A stretch of 64,000 nucleotides of DNA, from the NCBI GenBank assembly GCA_934635225.1, contig CAKTYZ010000004.1:1-64000 (forward strand), given 5' to 3'. The translations under genes were made by a program, and so were the position numbers. Numbering within the stretch: position 1 is the stretch's first letter; each line of letters starts with the position of its first letter. The DNA is from an uncultured Kiritimatiellota bacterium (lineage in GTDB: Bacteria > Verrucomicrobiota > Kiritimatiellia > RFP12 > UBA1067). This document shows, piece after piece, positions 1-9,276 of the stretch. The notes under the pieces were generated by a model, which worked only from the letters and a program-made list of their open reading frames with translations, did not search any database and had not been told where the DNA came from.

Positions 1-19
1 GATTGACGCTGAGATTTTA

Positions 20-32
20 CCCCCCCCCCCCC
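20..32. repeat. Homopolymer run of 13 C
   Basis: Thirteen consecutive cytosines lie about 200 bp upstream of the first gene. The rest of positions 1-230 shows no convincing gene, RNA or terminator. A run this long could vary in length by slippage, or could be a sequencing or assembly artefact near a contig end. Confidence 0.85.
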
Positions 33-230
33 TCAAAAATCAGGAGTTGACGATGTTCGCGTCACGAAACTTTCGCCTGTAGAAGTTTCGCGCAGAGGCG
101 CAGATTCCGCAGTGATTCGTTCTCGGATGTTGTCCGGGCGTGTTCCTGCCCTCTTGATGGGGACAGGATATGGTCGTTTCAACAATTGCAAAGGGATTTT
201 GCCGAAGACACATAAGGAGATGTACGAAGC

Positions 231-1532
231 ATGAAAACGCCAAGACCCATTCTCGGAAGGCGACTTGCCTTTATCGGACTGACGCTGTTCGCCGCCGGGG
301 CGCTGTCCGCCAGCACGGCGGACGAGGCGGTCGAGGCCCTGTGGAAATTCGTCTCGCCGCAGGGGCTTCTCTACGATTTCATCGGCGACGTGCCGACGCC
401 GCAGGACTGCGCGGAGAACCGTCCGAACGCGATGGGCTACTGGTGCCCGATTGAGAACGGGCCGATGTTCACGGGGCCGTTCCTGCAGGCGATGGCCCTA
501 CGGGCGAAGCGGACGCGCGATCCCGAAGACGCCCGCCGCTGCCGCGTCCTCGCGGAGGGGCTTCTGCTCCTGGCGTCCGTCTCGGACGAGCCGGGGTTCG
601 TCGCGCGCGGCGTGGGGACGGACGGAAAATGCCACTTCCCGATTGGCGGGCCCGACCAGACCGTGCCGTGGTTTCTCGGCCTCGACGCCTACCTGAACAG
701 CGGACTCTGCGACGCGGCGCTCAAGGTGCGGATCGTCGCCAAGCTGAAGGAAGTCGGCGAGGCCCTCGCGGCGGCGGACTGGCGTCCGCCGATGGAGGCG
801 CCGTTCAAGGGCGAGAAGGCGGGGCCGCTCTACAATGGAAGCCTTCCGTTCCGCGCCGCGACGCAGTACCTCTTCTGCCTGCGGGCGCTGGCGGACGCGA
901 CGGGTGAGGAGAAGTGGAAGGCCGCCTACCGCCAGACGCTGGGCTTGAAGTTCCCGCGCCCGGAAGCCGGCGGCCTCACCTACCTCCAGATCTGCGAACT
1001 CGGATGCGGTCACGACCAGGAGGTGAAGAAGACCTTCAAGGTCGCACCGAACGGGCTCTGGATCTACGTCGGCTGTGCGCAGGGATGCCTCGCGACGCTT
1101 GCCGCGCGGGAGGAGGACGCTGCGGTGGCGCAGAAGTTCCGAACGGGCCTTACGCGGAGCGCGGACTACGCGCGCTCCTCCATGGCACAGTCCAAGGACT
1201 ATCCGAACGTCGCGGAGCGTCCGTTCAAGTATGCCAACTGGCGCGCGGGCTGGAACTGGTGGCCGCAGAAGACGCTGGCGGAGGTGCGGGCCGTCTCCAG
1301 CAACACGAACCGCAACCGAAAGGTGCTGGGTCAGCGAAAGGACGTGGAGCGCAAGACCATGACCGCGCCGCTGTCCGCCGCCGCGATCTGCGCCTATGCG
1401 GGCAAGTATCGCGAGGAAGTTCTGGCGGCGCTGTCCCACTATGACTACTCGACGATCGCGCTGTCGGAATTCTACGCGGCGCCGCTCGCCTTTGAGCTTC
1501 TGAACACAACAACCAACAAGGAGAACAGGTAA
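231..1532 (+). CDS. Secreted protein of unknown function, possibly an (alpha/alpha)-barrel carbohydrate enzyme
   Basis: 433 residues. The start is supported by AAGGAGA about 14 nt upstream of the ATG. An N-terminal signal peptide (hydrophobic stretch about residues 12-26, ending near ALSAS) predicts export. The body is helical and rich in aromatic residues, with several Trp/Tyr-rich segments (for example NWRAGWNWWPQ near residue 335). This is reminiscent of six-hairpin glycosidases, but I recognise no family motif. The stop lies 1 nt before the next ATG, and the following genes encode pectin-type enzymes, so a role in plant polysaccharide use is inferred from context only. Confidence 0.7.
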   Translation: MKTPRPILGRRLAFIGLTLFAAGALSASTADEAVEALWKFVSPQGLLYDFIGDVPTPQDCAENRPNAMGYWCPIENGPMFTGPFLQAMALRAKRTRDPEDARRCRVLAEGLLLLASVSDEPGFVARGVGTDGKCHFPIGGPDQTVPWFLGLDAYLNSGLCDAALKVRIVAKLKEVGEALAAADWRPPMEAPFKGEKAGPLYNGSLPFRAATQYLFCLRALADATGEEKWKAAYRQTLGLKFPRPEAGGLTYLQICELGCGHDQEVKKTFKVAPNGLWIYVGCAQGCLATLAAREEDAAVAQKFRTGLTRSADYARSSMAQSKDYPNVAERPFKYANWRAGWNWWPQKTLAEVRAVSSNTNRNRKVLGQRKDVERKTMTAPLSAAAICAYAGKYREEVLAALSHYDYSTIALSEFYAAPLAFELLNTTTNKENR

Positions 1533-1533
1533 A

Positions 1534-4452
1534 ATGAAACGCATACGTGAAACGAACGAAAGGAACGGCAAGATGAACGCGCCGCGAGTCAAGCTGCTGG
1601 CGCTGGCAGTCGGCGCGCTGACCGGCCTTGGGCTCTTTGCTGACGCCCGCACCCTGTGGGTCAACGGTGATGGCGCGGCGGATACGCCCGACGGTTCGGA
1701 AGCCGCGCCCTACGCGACGATCCAAGCGGCGGTCGATGCGGCGGCGGAAGGCGACACGGTGAAGGTGCGTCCGGGCATCTACGACGCCGACGAAATCGCG
1801 GGGCCGGGCGGAACGCTCGCCCGCGTCGTCATCGACAAGGCCCTCACGCTGGAATCGACCGACGGGAAAGACAGGACGTTCGTCATCGGGCAGAAGGGCA
1901 ACGGCTCGGACGGCACGGGGGCCGGTGCCGTCCGCTGCGTCGTGATCTGCAACGGCGCGGCGGCCGTCGTGAAGGGCTTCACCCTGGCTGACGGCCATGC
2001 GAGCGGGCGCAACAACGACTACGAGGCCAGTTTCGGCGGCTGCGTCCTCATGACCGGCAACGCTCGGGATGCGGCGACGGAGGCGAAACATGTGGCCAAT
2101 GCGCAAGCGTTCGTGGTCGACTCGATCGTACGGGACGGTTCCGCCCTGCGCGGCGGCAATGTCGCGGGCGGCAACCTCGTGCGCTGTCTCGTCGCGAACG
2201 GCACGGCCGCCTCGTCGGGGTGCGGTTCCTATAACGCCAACTCCTATTTGAGCGTCTACATCGAAAACGGCGGAGCTGTGAACGCGGGCGCGATCTATGG
2301 CGGCACGCACGTGAGCGCCACCGTCCAGCAGTCGGCCGGACGATTCTTCGCCGGCTACGGCGTGTCGTGCTTCCAGTGCGTGTTCGTCGGCGAGGCCGTC
2401 CTGCACCACACGGTCGAGACGGCCAAGCCCAATTTCCAGTTCTGCGTCGTGCCGAAGGACGAGGTCTATGCGACAGAGGTCTCGACGGAGCCGCAGGACA
2501 TCTTGGCTTCGTCCGTCAACTGCGTGCTGGATGCCGCCGCCACGCTGGCCGTGCCGACGTTCGGCGATTTCCGACACGTCTCGGCGGTGCAGTCGGAAGC
2601 GGCGCGCGGCGAGATGGGCTTCAACGCGAAGATTCCCGAAGCCTATCGGACGGTGGACTTCGCCGGCAATCCGCTGGTGACGGACAAGACGGCGCCGTGC
2701 TATGCCGGTGCCATTCAGGCGGAAGTCTGCGCGGCCGTGCCGACAGGCGAGTCCGCGATTGTCGTGCGCGCGGGCGATTTCACGAAGGGGCGGCTTTGCG
2801 TCAACGGGACGCCCGTTCTGCTCGACGGTACGTGTCACTTTGACGGCGAGACGGTGCGGATTTCGGGCGTCGGCAACGGCGACTGCCGGCTGGCCTACTG
2901 CACGGACGCGACGGGCGCGCGGTGCTTTCCGGGAGTGGACGGCGCGATCACGCTGAAGCCCAAGGCGGGGAAGACGCCGGACTTGACGGGGGCGTTTCTG
3001 AAGCCGGTGTGGGCGGATGCCGCGAACGGCGACGACGCGACGGCCGACGGCACGGAGGCGAAGCCCTACCGGACGCTTCAGGCGGCCTACGAGAAGGCGG
3101 CGGCGTCCGACGAGACGTGCCGCTTCGTGCTTGCGAAGCCGGGCGACTACGACACGGGCGGCGCGGTGCCGGCCGGGTCGTCGCTCTCGAACCGCCTCTG
3201 CATGACGCAGGGGAATGTCCTCGTCCGCTCGACGGCGGGACGCGACGTCACGTTCGTCACGGGCGCGTCCTCGACCGAAAGCCCCGACAAGTTCGGCAAC
3301 GGGCCGTGCGCCGTGCGCTGCCTCTACCTGAAGAGCGGCTGGGTTCAGGGCTTCACGTTGCGCGGCGGGCGCACGTTCAAAGAAGATGTGCAGGACGTCG
3401 ACCATCAGGGCGGCGGCGTCTATGTCGGACCCGGCAGCATGGTCAATCTCGCGGCGACCGCGCCGGGGCTCCGGGACTGCACGGTCACGAACTGCTCGGC
3501 GGTGCGCGTGAGCGCGGCCTACGGCGGCAACTACGACAACTGCCTCCTCTTGGACAACGACGTCGTCAAGGGCGTTCGGGTCCGATACGCCGGATATCTC
3601 CGTCAGTGCTTCCTCGCGGGCGGCAATGACGCGGGGACGTACATCCAGGACTGCAACACGCTGGAGAGCTGCACGGTCGTCGCGCCGCTCCACTATGCGC
3701 TCGTCTCCTGCGCGCGCGTCGTCAACTCCGTCATCCACCGCCCGACGCGCACGGACATTCCGAGCTGGGCGCAGGGATGCTCGGCGTTCCGCATTGCGAC
3801 GAAGAACCTTGCGATGACGCTTGAGAACTGCGCGATCGACCCGAACGAGACATGCGAGATCGCGGAATCCGCGACGGGCTCGACCTTCACGAAGACCGCT
3901 TGCCGCGAGACCTTGACGAACGACGATTTCGGCGAGGGGAGCCGTCCGTGCGTGACGTCGGCCTATGTCGATGCAGACGATGCGGCATTTGTCGATCTCT
4001 GGGACGGACCGTGGGAGAATCTGGCCGATGCGCTCGGCAATCCCCGCGTCAGCAACGGTGCGCGGGATCTCGGTGGCATCGAGCTTGACTGGCGCGCCGT
4101 CTACGCCGCGCGTCTCGGCAGGGGCGTGACGGTCACGGCGGCGCCCGCCTCGGCGACGGCGGTGGCCGACGGCGTGAAGCTTGTCGGCGGGGACTTGGTC
4201 CTGGGCTGGGTGCGTCCGGGCGCGAAGGCGCGGCAAATCACGGTCGAGGTGACGGGCAATGGGCGTTTGCGCGTGCAGGTGAACGGCACGGCTGTGGGCG
4301 AATACGGCGCAGGCCTTCAGGCGATCACGTTCGAGTCGGCGACGGGTTCCGACACGGTGACGCTGACATATGTGCCGGGCGACGGCGACACGGGCGGCGC
4401 GGTCGTGCGCACGTGCCGTCGCGGACAGGGCGTCCTCTTCGTCCTGCGATAG
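1534..4452 (+). CDS. Secreted right-handed parallel beta-helix protein with two repeat blocks
   Basis: 972 residues from the ATG at 1534, which has AAGGAG at 1518-1523. An ATG at 1573 gives a cleaner signal peptide (MNAPRVKLLALAVGALTG, cleavage near FADA). Two similar blocks start with a DUF1565-like pattern: LWVNGDGAADTPDGSEAAPY near residue 41 and VWADAANGDDATADGTEAKP near 490. Each is followed by 'YxTIQAA' or 'YRTLQAA' and beta-helix rungs, as in pectate-lyase-like folds. A beta-sandwich tail follows. The protein ends GQGVLFVLR, a tail resembling two other secreted proteins in this window. It may bind or cleave polysaccharide at the surface; no catalytic residues can be assigned. Confidence 0.8.
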   Translation: MKRIRETNERNGKMNAPRVKLLALAVGALTGLGLFADARTLWVNGDGAADTPDGSEAAPYATIQAAVDAAAEGDTVKVRPGIYDADEIAGPGGTLARVVIDKALTLESTDGKDRTFVIGQKGNGSDGTGAGAVRCVVICNGAAAVVKGFTLADGHASGRNNDYEASFGGCVLMTGNARDAATEAKHVANAQAFVVDSIVRDGSALRGGNVAGGNLVRCLVANGTAASSGCGSYNANSYLSVYIENGGAVNAGAIYGGTHVSATVQQSAGRFFAGYGVSCFQCVFVGEAVLHHTVETAKPNFQFCVVPKDEVYATEVSTEPQDILASSVNCVLDAAATLAVPTFGDFRHVSAVQSEAARGEMGFNAKIPEAYRTVDFAGNPLVTDKTAPCYAGAIQAEVCAAVPTGESAIVVRAGDFTKGRLCVNGTPVLLDGTCHFDGETVRISGVGNGDCRLAYCTDATGARCFPGVDGAITLKPKAGKTPDLTGAFLKPVWADAANGDDATADGTEAKPYRTLQAAYEKAAASDETCRFVLAKPGDYDTGGAVPAGSSLSNRLCMTQGNVLVRSTAGRDVTFVTGASSTESPDKFGNGPCAVRCLYLKSGWVQGFTLRGGRTFKEDVQDVDHQGGGVYVGPGSMVNLAATAPGLRDCTVTNCSAVRVSAAYGGNYDNCLLLDNDVVKGVRVRYAGYLRQCFLAGGNDAGTYIQDCNTLESCTVVAPLHYALVSCARVVNSVIHRPTRTDIPSWAQGCSAFRIATKNLAMTLENCAIDPNETCEIAESATGSTFTKTACRETLTNDDFGEGSRPCVTSAYVDADDAAFVDLWDGPWENLADALGNPRVSNGARDLGGIELDWRAVYAARLGRGVTVTAAPASATAVADGVKLVGGDLVLGWVRPGAKARQITVEVTGNGRLRVQVNGTAVGEYGAGLQAITFESATGSDTVTLTYVPGDGDTGGAVVRTCRRGQGVLFVLR

Positions 4453-4474
4453 GATGCGCAAAGGGGTTCGGCAG

Positions 4475-7400
4475 ATGAAGATTCGACTTCTGGCCTTTTT
4501 CGTTCTGGCGTCCGCCGCCGTCTGCGGCGAGACGCCCTATGGCGTCTGCGCGCACGTCACGACGTCAGACCGCGATCCGGCGCGGGTGCGGCAGACGCTT
4601 CTGGCGGCCGAGCTCGCCGGCATCGGCTGCATCCGCAGCGACGTGCGGATGGCCGACCTGCGCCGGACGGACGGCGCGCTGGACTTCACGGCCTACGACC
4701 GGCTGGTCGAAGACCTCGCGGCGCGGAACGTCCGCTGGCTGCCGATTCTCTACGGTCTGCGCGGACGGGATGACGTGGCCCGCTACACGGACGACGACTT
4801 CCGGCGATACGGGGCGTTCGTTGAGGCGTTTGTCCGCCACTTCGGTCTGCGTGTCCCCGTCGTAGAAATCTGGAACGAGGCGAATCTCGACCATTTCTTC
4901 AAGGGGGCCGACCCTGCGCTCTATGCGAAGCTGCTGCGGACGGCCCACGCGGCGGTGAAGCGCACGAACCCGTCCGTGCGGGTGGCGTTCACCGGGACGG
5001 CGGGCGTGCCGCTCGACTGGATCGAGAAGGCGTTCAAGGCCGGGGCGACGAAGGCGTTCGACGTCATGAACGTGCATCCGTATTCGCATCCGCGCGTGCC
5101 GGAGGGCGTTTTGGACGTGAAGCTGGAAGGGCTGCGCGCGCTGCTGGCGAAGCATGGCTGCGGGGACAGGCCCGTCTGGATTACGGAGATCGGCTGGCCC
5201 ACGCAAGCGCCGCATCTGACGCTGTCCTCGGTACTTCTCGCCGGACTGAAGACGGCGCGACCGGATCGGAAGACGTGGCGCGTCGTGCTGGCGGACTGCC
5301 AGACGGCGGGCGCGGTGGCTGACCAGTCGATGGCCGAGCAGCTGCGGGACGCGCTGCCGACGGGAAGCGCGGTGCGCGCCTGTTCGCAGGCGGAGACGGT
5401 GAGGCGGCTGAAGGCCGGGGAGGTTGACGCGGTCGTCTATCCGTTCGACGAGACGTTTCCCGCCGACACGATCGATGCCGTGAACGACTTCATCCGCGCG
5501 GGCGGCGTGTTCGTCGACTTCGGCGGCATCCCCTGTTGCTACGGGCGGCGGGGCGACGTGGCCGTCGCGGGCCTTCAAGACGCCCGTGCCGTCGAGCGCT
5601 TCCCGTTCGGCGTGCGGTCGAAGGGGTCTGCGCCGCGCGGGACCTATCCGGCAGTCGCCCGCGTCTACGCGACGCCGGCGGGACTCGCGGCCGGCGTGCG
5701 GCAGGAGCCGACAGGTTTTCGCGCCCGCCGCTACCTCGCGCCGGATCGCGCGGGCCCGGACGCCGAGTGGATTCCGCTGGTCGCGGGGCGGACGGCGACG
5801 GGCGTCGAACTGGTCGCGGTGGGCGTAATCCGTTATCGCGGCGAGCGCAAGGGGGCGGCCGTCCTCTGCACGATTCTTCCCGACAGGGGCGTCTTCGGCA
5901 CGAACACCGAGGAGAACCAGGCGCGCTACACGTCGCGCGCGCTCGGACTGGCCTTCGCCGAGGGCGTCGCGGCGTATTTCCCCTACAACCTGCGGGCGAA
6001 GGAGGAGGATCCGTTCTACAGCGAACACCACTTCGGGCTCATGCACGCGGACTTCACGCCCAAGCCCGCCTATGCGGCCTACGGGGCCTTCATCCGACAG
6101 AGGCCCGCCGGATCGGTGCAGGCGCCGGGCGCGTGGCGCGATCCGACGCGGACGTTCTTCCATCCGCAGTGGACGCGCCCGGACGGCACGCGGGCCGGCA
6201 TGGTCTGGACGACCGGGCCGTCGGCGCGGCGGGAGCTTTCCTTTTCGGACGGCGAACCGACGTTCTTCGACGTCTACGGACGGAAACTGGCGGCAAAACC
6301 AGTTGGGGCGGGGCGCTATGCGGTCGAGGTGTCCGGTGCGCCTGTCTTCTTCGCGGGCGCACGGCTGGACGCCGTCGAGACCGCGCTTTGGCAAGAGAGA
6401 ATCGATGCCTGCGCCCGCGCGGGCGGCGGGCGCGTGACCGTCGGGCCAGGGCGGCATCTCGTCGGACAGCTGGAGCTGCGGAGCAACGTTGAGTTGCATC
6501 TGGCGAAGGGGGCCGTCCTCGAAGGCCTGCCGGGACTGGCGAACTACCGCGTCCTGAAGTTGCCCTATTCCGAGGGGACGTGGAGCGCGATTGTCTCCGG
6601 CATAGGCGTCACGAACGTCGCGGTCACGGGCGAGGGGGAGATTTTCGGCAACGGGCGCGCGTGGAATCCGCCGGAGGCGGCGCGCGACGCGATCGGCTGC
6701 CGCGAGGGGCTGCGTCCGCGCGGGCTCTTCTTCGCCGATGCGTCCGGCATCCGGCTGGAGGGCTTCCTCTTGCGGGACGCCGCATGCTGGGGCGTCGTCT
6801 TCAAGCGGTGCGAAAACATCGTGGCGCGCGCGGTCAGGATCGACAGCGTCGTCAACCGCAACAACGACGGGTTTGACGTCGAGGCGCGCAACGTGCTGAT
6901 TGAGCGGTGCGACGTCAACAGCGGCGACGACGCCTACTGCATCAAGTCAAACGACCCGGACTTCATCGTGGAGAACGTCGTCGTGCGGGACTGCGTGGCG
7001 CGTTCTCACTGCAACGCGCTGAAGCTCGGCACGGCGTCGCACGGCACGATGCGGAACATCCGCTTCGAGAACTGCCGCGTGGCGGCGCCGACGCGCGTCT
7101 ACCGCGACCTGATGCCCATGCCGACGGACCTCTCGAAGGACAACCCGATTCCGGGCGTGCCGACCTATCTCTGCGGCGCGGGCATCGGCGCGATCTGCGT
7201 CGAGTGCGTGGACGGCGGCACGGTCGAGAACATCGTCTTCGACGGCATTGACGTGAGCGGCTGCCAGGTGCCGATCTTCGTGCGCGGCGGCAAGCGGACG
7301 TCCCGGTCGTGCGGCATTCCGCCGAGCGACCGGCACGTGCTGCGCGACGTCGTGATCCGCCGCGTGCGCGGACGCGCGGAAAGCGAGCATCCGAGCTCGG

Positions 7401-7693
7401 TCACGGGCGTCGCGGGCTGCCGTCCGCGGAACATCCGGCTGGAGGACGTCGTGCTCGTCTGCCGGGGAGGGCGGCGGGAGGGCTCTGTGGACGGCGAGCC
7501 CGGCTCCGATTCCGACGGCGCCTACCCGGAGGCCAACATGTTCCGCAAGCTGCATTTGCCCGCCTACGGGCTGTACGTGCGGAATGCGGACGCCGTCACG
7601 CTGGAGAACGTGCGCTTTGACCTGCGCCCGGACGCGCCGCCCGACGAATCGCGCCCACCGGTCTTCGGCATTTGCCCTGACATGGCGCCATGA
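4475..7693 (+). CDS. Clan GH-A glycosidase fused to GH28 polygalacturonase-like domain
   Basis: 1072 residues. The ATG at 4475 has AAGGGG 8 nt upstream and gives a signal peptide (MKIRLLAFFVLASAAVCG). Residues about 20-620 form a clan GH-A (beta/alpha)8 enzyme. The predicted acid/base is E135 in EIWNEAN and the predicted nucleophile is E238 in WITEIGW, followed by a GH42-like flavodoxin-type domain. From about residue 637 a GH28 right-handed beta-helix follows, with NNDGFD, GDDAYC and SHCNALKLGTASHG motifs around residues 795-855. GH28 enzymes hydrolyse (rhamno)galacturonan. The GH-A part closely resembles the C-terminal half of the protein at 24378 and the GH28 part resembles the protein at 28580, so this gene looks like their fused counterpart. 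The GH-A family number and substrate are unknown. Confidence 0.88.
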   Translation: MKIRLLAFFVLASAAVCGETPYGVCAHVTTSDRDPARVRQTLLAAELAGIGCIRSDVRMADLRRTDGALDFTAYDRLVEDLAARNVRWLPILYGLRGRDDVARYTDDDFRRYGAFVEAFVRHFGLRVPVVEIWNEANLDHFFKGADPALYAKLLRTAHAAVKRTNPSVRVAFTGTAGVPLDWIEKAFKAGATKAFDVMNVHPYSHPRVPEGVLDVKLEGLRALLAKHGCGDRPVWITEIGWPTQAPHLTLSSVLLAGLKTARPDRKTWRVVLADCQTAGAVADQSMAEQLRDALPTGSAVRACSQAETVRRLKAGEVDAVVYPFDETFPADTIDAVNDFIRAGGVFVDFGGIPCCYGRRGDVAVAGLQDARAVERFPFGVRSKGSAPRGTYPAVARVYATPAGLAAGVRQEPTGFRARRYLAPDRAGPDAEWIPLVAGRTATGVELVAVGVIRYRGERKGAAVLCTILPDRGVFGTNTEENQARYTSRALGLAFAEGVAAYFPYNLRAKEEDPFYSEHHFGLMHADFTPKPAYAAYGAFIRQRPAGSVQAPGAWRDPTRTFFHPQWTRPDGTRAGMVWTTGPSARRELSFSDGEPTFFDVYGRKLAAKPVGAGRYAVEVSGAPVFFAGARLDAVETALWQERIDACARAGGGRVTVGPGRHLVGQLELRSNVELHLAKGAVLEGLPGLANYRVLKLPYSEGTWSAIVSGIGVTNVAVTGEGEIFGNGRAWNPPEAARDAIGCREGLRPRGLFFADASGIRLEGFLLRDAACWGVVFKRCENIVARAVRIDSVVNRNNDGFDVEARNVLIERCDVNSGDDAYCIKSNDPDFIVENVVVRDCVARSHCNALKLGTASHGTMRNIRFENCRVAAPTRVYRDLMPMPTDLSKDNPIPGVPTYLCGAGIGAICVECVDGGTVENIVFDGIDVSGCQVPIFVRGGKRTSRSCGIPPSDRHVLRDVVIRRVRGRAESEHPSSVTGVAGCRPRNIRLEDVVLVCRGGRREGSVDGEPGSDSDGAYPEANMFRKLHLPAYGLYVRNADAVTLENVRFDLRPDAPPDESRPPVFGICPDMAP

Positions 7694-7770
7694 GACCCAT
7701 TGCCGCCAATGTCGCCGAAAGCGCGTATCCGACGCCGTGCGGCATTCGCGCGCTCGGATCGGCGATAATT

Positions 7771-7779
7771 TGATATACT
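7771..7779 (+). promoter_or_regulatory. Extended -10 (TGATATACT), predicted leaderless start for the GH28 gene
   Basis: TG-A-TATACT ends 7 nt before the ATG at 7787, with no visible Shine-Dalgarno sequence and no good -35. The expected transcription start would fall at or next to the ATG. Confidence 0.6.
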
Positions 7780-7786
7780 TCACGAC

Positions 7787-9187
7787 ATGAAAAAGAGCAT
7801 GCATCTGCAGAAGGTCAAGAGGATCGTAGCGGTCGCGGGGCTGCTTCCGTTTGCGTTTGTCGGCGCGGCCTGCGCCGCCGTGGTGACGATTCCCGATGCG
7901 CCGTTCGGAAAACTGGAGATCACGGTGCCCGAGTTCGCCGTGCGCGACTTCCCGATCACGGCCTTCGGCGCGCGTGAGGGCGTGAAGGCGACGGACGCCT
8001 TTGCACAGGCCATGCGGGCGTGCGAGGCGTCTGGCGGCGGGCGCGTCGTCGTGCCGAAGGGCGACTGGCTCACGGGTGCCGTCCGCTTCGGCAACAACTG
8101 CGACCTGCACCTCGCGGACGGAGCGACGCTCGCGTTCACGGACGACCCCGCCGACTATCCCGAGGTCCACACGACATGGGAAGGCATCGAGTGCTACAAC
8201 TACTCGCCGCTTCTCTACGCCTGTGGCGTGACGAACGTCGCCATCACCGGTTCTGGGACGATCGCGCCGCGTATGGAGCGCTGGAAGGCCTGGTTCGCCC
8301 GCCCGCCCGAGCACATGAAGGCGACGGAGCACCTCTACTACTGGTGCTCGACGAACGCGCCGATGGCGGCGCGGCGGCTGCTCGCGCTCGACCGTGCGCA
8401 CATGCGGCCGCACCTCATCCAGTTCAACCGCTGCGGGAACGTGCTGCTGGACGGCTTCAGGATCCGCGAGTCGCCGTTCTGGATGATCCACCTCTACCAC
8501 TCCGAGAACTGCGTCGTGCGCAACCTTGACACGTTCGCGCACGGGCACAACAACGACGGCGTGGACGTCGACATGACGAAGAACGTGCTGATCGAGAACT
8601 GCCGCTTCGACCAGGGCGACGACGGCATCGTCCTCAAGGCGGGGCGCAACGCGGACGCCTGGCGGCTCGGCCGCAGCACGGAGAACGTGGTCGTCCGCGA
8701 CTGCGACATGGTGAAGAGCCATTCGCTCCTCGGCATCGGCTCGGAGCTTTCGGGCGGCGTGCGCAACGTCTGGATGACGCGCTGCCGTGTGGCCGACACG
8801 TTCTCGATGCTGCGCATCAAGACGGGGCCGCGTCGCGGCGGTTTCGTCGAGAACGTCTGGATGGACCACTGCACGGGCGAGAAGATGATCCGCGTCTTCA
8901 ACATCTTCACGTCGTATTGTGCGCAATGGGGCAAGTTCCCCGACTTCGAGCTGCGCCGCACGCGCATCCGCAACGTCAACATCTCCGACTGTACGGCGCA
9001 GGTCGCCGACTACGGCATTTTGCTCGAAGGGGACCCGCTCCTGCCGCCGCGCGGCATCCGCGTGAAGGACGTCACGGTCGGCCATGTCGTCAAGAAGTTC
9101 GCGGACGTCGCCAACTGCGAAGACGTGCGTCTCGACGGTTTCTCGCTGACGCCGCCGAAGGGGGTGCGCCCGCCGCTACGCCGCTGA
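7787..9187 (+). CDS. Secreted GH28 family glycosidase (polygalacturonase-like)
   Basis: 466 residues with a signal peptide (hydrophobic residues about 12-30, ending AACAA). The fold is a GH28 beta-helix. Near residue 58 is an FGAREG segment typical of the family start. Catalytic motifs are NNDGVDVD near residue 256, QGDDGIVLK near 278, and a variant SHSLLGIGSE near 310. GH28 enzymes cleave galacturonan or rhamnogalacturonan, probably in the periplasm or outside the cell. The gene has its own leaderless-type promoter. Its 3' end abuts a remnant of a GH95 gene, so the locus has lost sequence and the last residues (GVRPPLRR) may not be original. Confidence 0.9.
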   Translation: MKKSMHLQKVKRIVAVAGLLPFAFVGAACAAVVTIPDAPFGKLEITVPEFAVRDFPITAFGAREGVKATDAFAQAMRACEASGGGRVVVPKGDWLTGAVRFGNNCDLHLADGATLAFTDDPADYPEVHTTWEGIECYNYSPLLYACGVTNVAITGSGTIAPRMERWKAWFARPPEHMKATEHLYYWCSTNAPMAARRLLALDRAHMRPHLIQFNRCGNVLLDGFRIRESPFWMIHLYHSENCVVRNLDTFAHGHNNDGVDVDMTKNVLIENCRFDQGDDGIVLKAGRNADAWRLGRSTENVVVRDCDMVKSHSLLGIGSELSGGVRNVWMTRCRVADTFSMLRIKTGPRRGGFVENVWMDHCTGEKMIRVFNIFTSYCAQWGKFPDFELRRTRIRNVNISDCTAQVADYGILLEGDPLLPPRGIRVKDVTVGHVVKKFADVANCEDVRLDGFSLTPPKGVRPPLRR

Positions 9188-9276
9188 CGCCGGACTACGG
9201 CGCGCCGAACGAGGCGCTGCCGTTCGGCAACGGGCGGCTCGGCGCGCGGGTCTTGCGGACCGCGCCTTTCGCCTGA
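9172..9276 (+). pseudogene. Remnant of a GH95 gene N-terminus
   Basis: In the +1 frame relative to the GH28 gene, the sequence encodes ATPLTPDYGAP then NEALPFGNGRLGARV. The intact GH95 protein at 19365 begins its mature part ATPLTLDYDAP-AATW-NEALSLGNGRLGAMV. Identity is high and a four-codon in-frame gap separates them. After this the similarity stops and a TGA follows. There is no start codon or ribosome site. It overlaps the 3' ends of the GH28 gene and of the opposite-strand regulator, so a deletion probably fused these genes. Confidence 0.8.

Noticed and set aside
40..243. Minus-strand frame of 67 codons near the left edge
   Set aside because: No ribosome site or recognisable domain; it overlaps the ribosome site and start of the gene at 231.
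1225..4461. Very long minus-strand open frame (over 1000 codons), and similar long antisense frames opposite most GC-rich genes
   Set aside because: It mirrors the coding strand's third-position GC bias, has Arg/His/Ala-rich low-complexity protein and no ribosome site. The plus-strand proteins have clear families.
4370..4474. Longer start for the GH-A/GH28 fusion protein
   Set aside because: It overlaps the preceding gene by 80 bp, encodes an Arg/Ala-rich shadow and hides the signal peptide that begins at 4475.
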